From Hyphomicrobium sp. (GTDB lineage: Bacteria > Pseudomonadota > Alphaproteobacteria > Rhizobiales > Hyphomicrobiaceae): 64,000 nucleotides of DNA. Positions 58,493 through 64,000 of this stretch are shown piece after piece. The notes under the pieces were generated by a model. That model saw nothing but the letters and a program-made list of their open reading frames with translations. It was not told the DNA's origin and did not search any database. Within the stretch, counting starts at the first letter, position 1; each line of letters begins with the position of its first letter. The DNA lies in NCBI GenBank assembly GCA_030148725.1, contig JASBSU010000029.1:18656-82655 (forward strand). The letters run 5' to 3'. The position numbers and the translations under genes are program-made.

Positions 58493-59305
58493 CTAAGGTG
58501 TAGGCTGCGTGCTTTCGCTTTGCCGCAGCCCTTCCTGGAGGCCGCGGGCGCGATCAAGGCCCTTCGCGCCCGTGAACTCGGCACCGTCGAGCACCGCTCC
58601 GGTGAAGTCCGCGCCCGTGACGTCTGCGCCGCTGAAATCCGCGCCCTTCAGATTCGCCTGACCGAGGTTCGCATCGCGGAGGTCGGCTGCAATGAACTTG
58701 GCATATTGCGCGCCCGAGCCGCTGAGATTGGTTCCCCGCATATTTGCCCCGGAAAAATCGCACCCCTTTAGACCGACTCTGCCGGTCACCAAACCTTCGC
58801 TTCGGGGATCCTTAGGTCCGATGCGAGCGCCCGATAGGTCCGCCGCGCGGAAACTCGTCAGGTCGAAATGTCCGCTGAGCTGCGCGCCGGCGAGTTTGGC
58901 GTCCGAGAAGTCCGGCACCTCGCTGCGCACGGCGTCGAGCGTCGAGAATACGTTGGGGCGCAGGATGGAAGCGCCGGCGAGGTCCGCGCCTGAGAAGTTC
59001 GTGCCGGTAATGGTGGCGCGATCCAGCATCGCGCCTGAGAGGTCCGTCTTCGCCATGTTCGCGCGGGCAAGATCCGCGCCGAACAGATCCGCCTTCGCAA
59101 GCTTGGCGCCTTTGAAGTCGACGCCCGCCAGATCGAGCCTTTTGAGGTCCTTGCCGGATAGGTCGGGTGTCGCTCCTGGCGTCGCTTTGAATAAGGCGCC
59201 AACCACGTCGCGTGCCGAGAGTTCGCCGGCAACGGCCTCACCCGCCATGAATGCCAGCATCAGAGCCGCCGTGCACCGCACTAGCCCCCAGTTACTTACC
59301 CGCAT
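58493..59305 (-). CDS. Exported pentapeptide-repeat protein
   Basis: A 270-residue product: a signal peptide (cut near AVA/GEL), then a run of A(D/N)L-x-x-type pentapeptides from about residue 48 to 240 (DLSGKDLKRLDLAGVDFKGA, LAKADLFGADLARANMAKTD), with a break around residues 120-145. Pentapeptide repeats fold as a right-handed square beta-helix; some members mimic DNA but this one is probably periplasmic. The Met at 59305 with GGAG upstream is used; the frame is open to 59401. Function unknown. Confidence 0.88.
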   Translation of the reverse strand: MRVSNWGLVRCTAALMLAFMAGEAVAGELSARDVVGALFKATPGATPDLSGKDLKRLDLAGVDFKGAKLAKADLFGADLARANMAKTDLSGAMLDRATITGTNFSGADLAGASILRPNVFSTLDAVRSEVPDFSDAKLAGAQLSGHFDLTSFRAADLSGARIGPKDPRSEGLVTGRVGLKGCDFSGANMRGTNLSGSGAQYAKFIAADLRDANLGQANLKGADFSGADVTGADFTGAVLDGAEFTGAKGLDRARGLQEGLRQSESTQPTP

Positions 59306-59484
59306 CGGCCGTCTCCAATAACTATCGGAACCGAGCATCGCCCGCCCCCTCGGCCCTGGCAACCGCTCCCACGGACGACCCCCTGGCCGAGGCGAACGCA
59401 CGCACTTCGGCGATGGAACCCTGGCGGATGTTTGCCAATTGAGGATAATTGCGGGAGCCGTCCCGCGGCCACCGGAGACCCACG

Positions 59485-59733
59485 ATGCCTGATCAGCCGT
59501 CGCACCACGCTCCGATCTCGCGGGCCAGTCGCAGACTGCTGCAACTATCCCTGATAACGCCCCGGCCCTGCCCGCGCTGTGGCGCCTGCATCTGCCTCAC
59601 CCGGGCGGAGCGCCAATCCATGCGGCGCGTCACCAAAATCGCCCGCCAGTGGCGCCGCCGCGTCCGTCGCGAAGCCAGGGAGCAGGCCAAGGCGCGTGCC
59701 GAAGCCCGCAATCTGGGCGATATTTCCCGGTAA
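59485..59733 (+). CDS. Small basic CxxCxxC protein
   Basis: An 82-residue, very basic product. CPRCGACIC near residues 29-37 offers four cysteines for a zinc knuckle, followed by a long Arg/Lys/Ala helix (RQWRRRVRREAREQAKARAEAR). Could be a DNA- or RNA-binding protein. Support is limited to the plausible composition and a start at 59485 with GGAGACC upstream. An overlapping antisense frame (59545-59835) looks less likely. The 180 bp before it and 218 bp after it show no other gene. Confidence 0.45.
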   Translation: MPDQPSHHAPISRASRRLLQLSLITPRPCPRCGACICLTRAERQSMRRVTKIARQWRRRVRREAREQAKARAEARNLGDISR

Positions 59734-59951
59734 ATCGGCCGATGTTGACAGGAAAGGCGCCCTGAGGGCATTGTCCGCGCCAATCACGACGGCCCTGTTC
59801 TCAGAGCCGCCGCCCTGTCCGCTCACCATCGTCATTGACCGGTGAATGAGGCAGGGGGGTCAACACCCGCCAGCGCGTTGCGCCCGCGGGTGCGATTTTC
59901 GTTTGCGCTTTGGCATCTCATGCGCCCGGGCGCTCAGGTCGAAGGACGAGC

Positions 59952-61526
59952 ATGTTCCAATCGCTGTCAGATCGCCTATCCGGCATTCTCGACAAGCTGA
60001 CGCGCCGCGGTGCTCTCACCGAGAGCGACGTCGCCGAGGCGATGCGCGAGGTGCGCCGCGCGCTGCTCGAGGCCGACGTCGCCCTGGATGTCGTCCGCGA
60101 CTTCACCGAGAAGGTGAAGGCCAAGGCGGTCGGTCAGGAAGTCCTGCGCTCCGTCACGCCGGGCCAGATGGTGGTCAAGATCGTCAACGACGAGCTTGTC
60201 GCCATGCTCGGTTCGGAATCCTCGACGATCGATCTGCACGCCGCGCCGCCCGTCGCCATCATGATGGTCGGCCTGCAGGGCTCCGGTAAGACGACCACCA
60301 CCGCGAAGATCGCCAAGCGCCTCACCGACCGCGACAAGAAAAAAGTGCTGATGGCCTCGCTCGACGTGCGGCGGCCTGCAGCCCAGGAGCAGCTCCGCGT
60401 CCTCGGTGATCAGACGGGCGTCGACACGTTGCCCATCGTCGCCGGCCAGACCCCGCAGCAGATCGCCAAGCGCGCCCTCGATGCCGGCCGGCTTGGCGGC
60501 TACGATGTCGTCATCCTCGACACTGCGGGCCGCATCCACATCGACGAAGAGCTGATGCGCGAGTCCGCGGAAGTGCGCGACATCGCCCGTCCGCACGAGA
60601 CGTTGCTTGTCGCCGACAGCCTCACCGGTCAGGACGCGGTCAACGTCGCCAAATCGTTCGACGAGCGAGTCGGCATCACCGGCATCGTCCTGACGCGCGC
60701 TGACGGCGATGCGCGCGGCGGTGCGGCTCTGTCGATGCGCGCCGTCACCGGAAAGCCTATCAAGCTGCTCGGTGTCGGCGAGCGCTGGGACGAACTGGAA
60801 GACTTCCACCCCGCGCGTGTCGCTTCGCGCATCCTCGGCATGGGTGACGTCGTCTCGCTGGTCGAGAAGGCGGCCCAGACCATCGACGCCGAGAAGGCGA
60901 CGAAGATCGCCGAGAAGATGAAGAAGGGCGTCTTCGATCTCGACGACATGGCCGAGCAGCTGAAGCAGATGCAGCGTATCGGCGGCATGTCTGGCGTGCT
61001 CGGAATGTTGCCCGGTATGGGCAAGATCAAGTCTCAGATTGCCGAGGCGAACCTCGACGACAGCATCCTGAAGCGTCAGCACGCCATCATCACCTCGATG
61101 ACGCCGCACGAGCGACGCAACCCAAAGGTGCTCGACGCCAAGCGCAAGCGCCGCATCGCGGCGGGCTCCGGCACCAAGGTCGAGGACGTCAACAAGCTCG
61201 TCAAAATGCACCGCCAGATGGCCGACATGATGAAGTCGCTCGGCCGCAACAAGGGCATGCTCAACCGCCTCGTGGGCGGTGGTGGCCGCGGCGCAGCGCC
61301 TTCCGAAGCCGAGATGGCGGCGATGCAGGAGGAGCTGGGCAAGCTCGACCCCAAGGCGCTTGAGCAGCTCCCGCAGGAATTGAAGGACGCCATCCCCACG
61401 GGGATGCCGAAGGGCCTTCCTGGCCTCTCGGGCGGTATGCCGAAGCTCCCCGGCCTTGGCGCCGGTTTGCCGGGCCTCGGCGGCGGCTTTCCAAAATTCC
61501 CCGGCCTTCCGGGAAAGAAGAAGTAG
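59952..61526 (+). CDS. ffh: Signal recognition particle protein Ffh
   Basis: Ffh binds signal peptides and SRP RNA and targets ribosomes to FtsY. The 524-residue product has the N domain, G domain with [10 protein letters not shown] (107-116), [13 protein letters not shown] and [14 protein letters not shown] in the G4 position (the TR-x-D variant common in alphaproteobacteria), then the methionine-rich M domain with [16 protein letters not shown] Gly/Pro/Leu-rich C-terminal tail of about 40 residues follows. The start at 59952 is within an open frame from 59910. Followed after 56 bp by rpsP. Confidence 0.97.
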   Translation: MFQSLSDRLSGILDKLTRRGALTESDVAEAMREVRRALLEADVALDVVRDFTEKVKAKAVGQEVLRSVTPGQMVVKIVNDELVAMLGSESSTIDLHAAPPVAIMMVGLQGSGKTTTTAKIAKRLTDRDKKKVLMASLDVRRPAAQEQLRVLGDQTGVDTLPIVAGQTPQQIAKRALDAGRLGGYDVVILDTAGRIHIDEELMRESAEVRDIARPHETLLVADSLTGQDAVNVAKSFDERVGITGIVLTRADGDARGGAALSMRAVTGKPIKLLGVGERWDELEDFHPARVASRILGMGDVVSLVEKAAQTIDAEKATKIAEKMKKGVFDLDDMAEQLKQMQRIGGMSGVLGMLPGMGKIKSQIAEANLDDSILKRQHAIITSMTPHERRNPKVLDAKRKRRIAAGSGTKVEDVNKLVKMHRQMADMMKSLGRNKGMLNRLVGGGGRGAAPSEAEMAAMQEELGKLDPKALEQLPQELKDAIPTGMPKGLPGLSGGMPKLPGLGAGLPGLGGGFPKFPGLPGKKK

Positions 61527-61582
61527 ATCTCAACACCAACGCATCATTCAAACCCAACACCAGACACACGAAGGAAAAGACA

Positions 61583-61957
61583 ATGTCCGTGAAGATCCGT
61601 CTCGCCCGTGGCGGCGCCAAGAAGCGCCCCTACTACTACATCGTCGTCGCCAACACCGCCTCGCCCCGCGACGGCCGCTACATCGAGCAGATCGGCACCT
61701 TCAACCCGATGCTCAAGAAGGACGACGAAGCCCGCGTGAAGCTCGATCTCGACCGCGCCAAGTACTGGGTCGGCGTCGGCGCCCAGCCGACCGACCGCGT
61801 CGCCCGCTTCCTGGATGCCGCCGGCCTCATGAAGCGCACGCCGTCGAACAACCCTGACAAGGCCAAGCCGAAGAAGAAGCGCCTTGAGCGCGAGGCCGCA
61901 CAGGCTGAGAAGGCCGCCAAGGCTGCGGAAGCCGCCGCTGCCGGCGCCGAGGGCTGA
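61583..61957 (+). CDS. rpsP: 30S ribosomal protein S16
   Basis: S16 is an early-binding small-subunit protein. The first 82 residues are the complete S16 domain ([20 protein letters not shown], then [12 protein letters not shown]). A 40-residue Lys/Ala/Glu-rich tail, usual in alphaproteobacteria, follows. AAGGAAAAG precedes the start. It is normally co-transcribed with rimM and trmD; here rimM comes after one small inserted gene, and trmD is not seen. Confidence 0.97.
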   Translation: MSVKIRLARGGAKKRPYYYIVVANTASPRDGRYIEQIGTFNPMLKKDDEARVKLDLDRAKYWVGVGAQPTDRVARFLDAAGLMKRTPSNNPDKAKPKKKRLEREAAQAEKAAKAAEAAAAGAEG

Positions 61958-61984
61958 GCGTTAGCAGACGGCCGCCGCTAACGC
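61958..61984 (+). terminator. Weak hairpin after rpsP
   Basis: An 8-bp stem GCGTTAGC / GCTAACGC with an 11-base GC-rich loop, starting at the base after the rpsP stop codon. No T-run follows, so it may be a partial terminator, an RNA-stability hairpin or chance. Confidence 0.35.
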
Positions 61985-62047
61985 ACAATTCAACCTTGGC
62001 GTGCATTGTTTCCTTGCGCGGGGCGGGCCCCGCCAAGGGGGTAAGGG

Positions 62048-62407
62048 ATGCTTCGGGACGGTTTGTACGCGTTGAAGTTTGCGGCGACGCACGATGGCGA
62101 GCCGGAGGAAGGTAGTGGCCTCGCGGTCCTCCGCTCCGGCACCGTCATCGGCTCCGATCCGATGGGCGCGGTCTTCACCGGCGCTTATGAGTATGACGAC
62201 AGGCGCAATCTCAACCGGGTGCGCCTGCGTCTCGAAATTCCCCCCGACGGCGTTCTGGTGACAGGTTTCGCCGCTGGCCCTGCGGGCGCCTCGCTCGACG
62301 TTGTCGGCGCCTTCTCGGACACCCCGACCGATACGGCCGCCTTCATCCAGATAGCCGGTGCTTCGCTGGGCGTGCAGATCAGGTACCTTGGTCCGCCTCC
62401 GACCTAG
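62048..62407 (+). CDS. GrlR-like small protein of unknown function
   Basis: A 119-residue product opening MLRDGLYALKF, with GSGLAVLRSGTVIGSDPMGAVFTGAYEYDD and a run of predicted strands that resembles the lipocalin-like GrlR/T3SS-regulator-like domain found in many alphaproteobacterial hypotheticals (MLRDGLY..., G(S/G)G, GGD...Y.G.Y pattern). In E. coli pathogens GrlR represses type III secretion; no such role is implied here, as no secretion genes are near. It lies between rpsP and rimM, probably co-transcribed, with GGGGGTAAGG before its start. Confidence 0.75.
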   Translation: MLRDGLYALKFAATHDGEPEEGSGLAVLRSGTVIGSDPMGAVFTGAYEYDDRRNLNRVRLRLEIPPDGVLVTGFAAGPAGASLDVVGAFSDTPTDTAAFIQIAGASLGVQIRYLGPPPT

Positions 62408-62425
62408 CTTCTCCATCAAGGGCCG

Positions 62426-62983
62426 ATGACCGACAAAGCTCCCCGCCTTCTGCTCGGCCGCATCGTCACCGCGCACGGCATCCGCGGCGATGTCGTCATC
62501 GACAGCTTCGCAGCCGATCCCGCTGACATCGCCGCCTACGGGCCTTTGCGTTCGAAAGACGATACGAAGGAATTTCGGCTGAAGGTCGTGCGTGTGACGC
62601 CGAAGGGCGTGATCGCGCATGTTGCCGGCATCGATGACCGCAACGGCGCCGAGGCGCTGCGCGGTACGGAACTCTACGTCTCGCGCGACAAGCTCCCTCC
62701 CGCCGAGGAAGGTGAGTTCTACTACGCCGACCTGATCGGACTGAAAGCGCTCAACGAAGCCGGTGAGACAGTCGGCGCCGTTGTCTCCGTGCAGAATTTC
62801 GGTGCCGGCGACCTGATCGAGGTGCGCCTCGACGGTCAGCAGCAGACGGAGTTCATTCCGTTCACCGATGCGTTCGTGCCGGTCGTCGATGTTCCGGCAG
62901 GCCACGTCGTCGTGGTCATGCCCGCGAGCAGCCCGGACGACGAAGGCCCGGGCGAAGCGGACGACGACAGCGCCTGGCAATAG
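62426..62983 (+). CDS. rimM: 16S rRNA processing / ribosome maturation factor RimM
   Basis: RimM binds S19 and helps mature the 30S head. The 185-residue product has the N-terminal domain start LLLGRIVTAHGIRGDVVI, the PPAEEGEFYYADLIGLKA linker leading to the PRC-barrel domain with FGAGDLIEVRL and FIPFTDAFVPVVD, and an acidic C-terminal tail. It starts 18 bp after the GrlR-like gene. trmD and rplS, which usually follow rimM, are absent: the next gene is convergent. Confidence 0.95.
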   Translation: MTDKAPRLLLGRIVTAHGIRGDVVIDSFAADPADIAAYGPLRSKDDTKEFRLKVVRVTPKGVIAHVAGIDDRNGAEALRGTELYVSRDKLPPAEEGEFYYADLIGLKALNEAGETVGAVVSVQNFGAGDLIEVRLDGQQQTEFIPFTDAFVPVVDVPAGHVVVVMPASSPDDEGPGEADDDSAWQ

Positions 62984-63005
62984 CCCTCGCGCTTGTCTAC
63001 GCGAC

Positions 63006-64000
63006 CTAGACCGGCTCGCCCCGCAGCAGCCGCGGCAGCTCGCCGGTCAGCCCGGCCGCCTCGGCAACGAAGAACCGTTTCAGCATCGGCACGCGGTCGA
63101 CGATCCCGAGCCCCACCTCACGCACCGACCGCACCAGCGAAGCATCGCTCGAGAACAGCCGGTTGATGGCGTCGAAGGTCGCCGCCGAGATGGCGGAATC
63201 GAACCGCCGCCAGCGCTCGTACCGCGACAGTGCCTCCCCGTTGCCGGCGTCGAAGCCGAGACGCACGTTTTCCGCGATCACCTCCGTCAGTGCCGCGACA
63301 TCCCGGAAGGCGAGGTTCAGCCCCTGTCCCGCCAGCGGGTGTACGCCGTGCGCCGCGTCGCCGACCAGCGCGAAGCGCGACCCGACGTAGCGCCGCGCCA
63401 GATGCAATTCGAGCGGCCACGACTGGCGCGGGCCGTCGAGCGTGACGGCACCCAGCTTGCCGCCAAACCGTTTCTCGACCTCGGCAAGGAAGGCGGCATC
63501 GTCGAGCGCCAGAATGCGCTTCGCCTCCCGAGCATCTTCCGTCCAGGTGATGCACGCGCGATTGCTCGTCAGCGGCAGGATCGCGAACGGCCCCGCCGGC
63601 AGGAAATGTTGGACCGCCCGGCCACCGTGCGGCCGGTCATGCCGCACCGTCGTGACGATTCCCGTCTGCGGATAGCTCCAGCCGATCACTTTGATGCCGG
63701 CCGCCTCGCGCAACGCCGACTTGCGTCCATCGGCGGCGACGACCAGCGACGCAACGATTTCGCGCCCATCCGCCAGCTTGACGCGCGCGCCTGTCTCCTC
63801 GGCCGCGAAGCCGATCGCATCGACCGGCGCGAGGAGGGAGATCGAGGCCCGACGCGACACAGCCTCCCGCAGAGCTTCGGAGAGCGGACCCACCGGCACA
63901 ATGTGCGTGGCGGCCTCGCCGGCATCGGTGACGTTGTCGTAAGCGAGGAGCACCGGGCGCACGCCAGCTTGCAGGCTGGAATCTGTGATGTCGATCCCTT
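63006..64000 (-). CDS. UbiH/UbiF/COQ6 family FAD hydroxylase, partial (N-terminus beyond right edge)
   Basis: The reading frame stays open to the window edge, so the FAD-binding GxGxxG start is missing; about 330 residues are visible. The second FAD motif GDAAHGVHPLAGQGLNLAFRDVAAL and the middle VVAADGRKSALRE (DG motif) mark an aromatic-ring flavin hydroxylase of ubiquinone synthesis (UbiH, UbiF, UbiL or UbiM-like). Which ring position is oxidised cannot be decided. A GTG at 63962 opens one possible frame, but homology continues upstream. Convergent with rimM, 22 bp apart. Confidence 0.88.
   Translation of the reverse strand, partial: GIDITDSSLQAGVRPVLLAYDNVTDAGEAATHIVPVGPLSEALREAVSRRASISLLAPVDAIGFAAEETGARVKLADGREIVASLVVAADGRKSALREAAGIKVIGWSYPQTGIVTTVRHDRPHGGRAVQHFLPAGPFAILPLTSNRACITWTEDAREAKRILALDDAAFLAEVEKRFGGKLGAVTLDGPRQSWPLELHLARRYVGSRFALVGDAAHGVHPLAGQGLNLAFRDVAALTEVIAENVRLGFDAGNGEALSRYERWRRFDSAISAATFDAINRLFSSDASLVRSVREVGLGIVDRVPMLKRFFVAEAAGLTGELPRLLRGEPV

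Noticed and set aside
59545-59835. 96-codon minus-strand frame overlapping the CxxCxxC gene
   Set aside because: Low-complexity Gly/Ala content and no ribosome binding site; judged less likely than the plus-strand frame.

Overview
The window reads as a contiguous, high-GC alphaproteobacterial chromosome segment, most likely from the order Hyphomicrobiales and possibly a Hyphomicrobium relative (the genus is a weak inference from gene order and protein style; no rRNA is present to test it). The order is typical of the replication-origin neighbourhood of this class: Tim44/fxsA/secB, dnaQ-coaE-aroE-maf-ppsR, hemE-hemJ-rho, mnmE-mnmG-rsmG-parA-parB, holA-lptE-leuS, trxB beside lsrB, dapF-mtaB-ftsY-ispZ and ffh-rpsP-rimM. 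No phage, transposon, CRISPR array, rRNA or convincing tRNA gene was seen.

Layout. 0-6.2 kb: envelope and secretion genes (a cut-off exported protein, Tim44-like, FxsA, SecB), then a leftward operon maf-aroE-coaE-dnaQ and ppsR. 6.18-6.61 kb: a 430-bp gene-free segment between ppsR and hemE, the conserved position of the alphaproteobacterial chromosome origin, with DnaA-like boxes, short inverted repeats, an AT-rich end and two GANTC sites. 6.6-9.6 kb: hemE, hemJ, rho. 9.6-13.9 kb: small accessory genes, a structured intergenic element, a membrane hydroxylase and a DUF255 protein. 13.9-19.9 kb: tRNA-modification and chromosome-partition genes, with five parS sites between mnmE and mnmG and a sixth inside rsmG. 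20-28.3 kb: hisE, coaA, a PfkB kinase, then holA-lptE-leuS and yggS. 28.4-33.4 kb: the most accessory part, with an unrecognised conserved protein, a hipBA toxin-antitoxin pair led by five palindromic operators spaced exactly 50 bp apart, a semiSWEET transporter, two HExxH zincin-like proteins and a methyltransferase. 33.4-46 kb: leuC, lsrB, trxB, a periplasmic propeller, transport and membrane proteins, typA, a Pif1-like helicase and a phasin. 46-52 kb: GNAT, dapB, gpmA, leuB, asd, marR. 52-64 kb: two ispZ paralogues, ftsY, mtaB, dapF, a PQQ sugar dehydrogenase, a pentapeptide-repeat protein, ffh, rpsP, rimM and a cut-off Ubi-type hydroxylase.

How the genes work together. Origin, ParAB and parS form one replication/segregation neighbourhood. 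dapB, dapF and asd serve lysine/diaminopimelate synthesis; leuB and leuC serve leucine; ftsY and ffh are the two SRP GTPases, with secB the parallel export route; coaA and coaE are the first and last steps of CoA synthesis. The two observations most worth following are the parS array, where parS, GANTC and a TTAACC element recur as a composite unit, and the strictly phased hipBA operator array.
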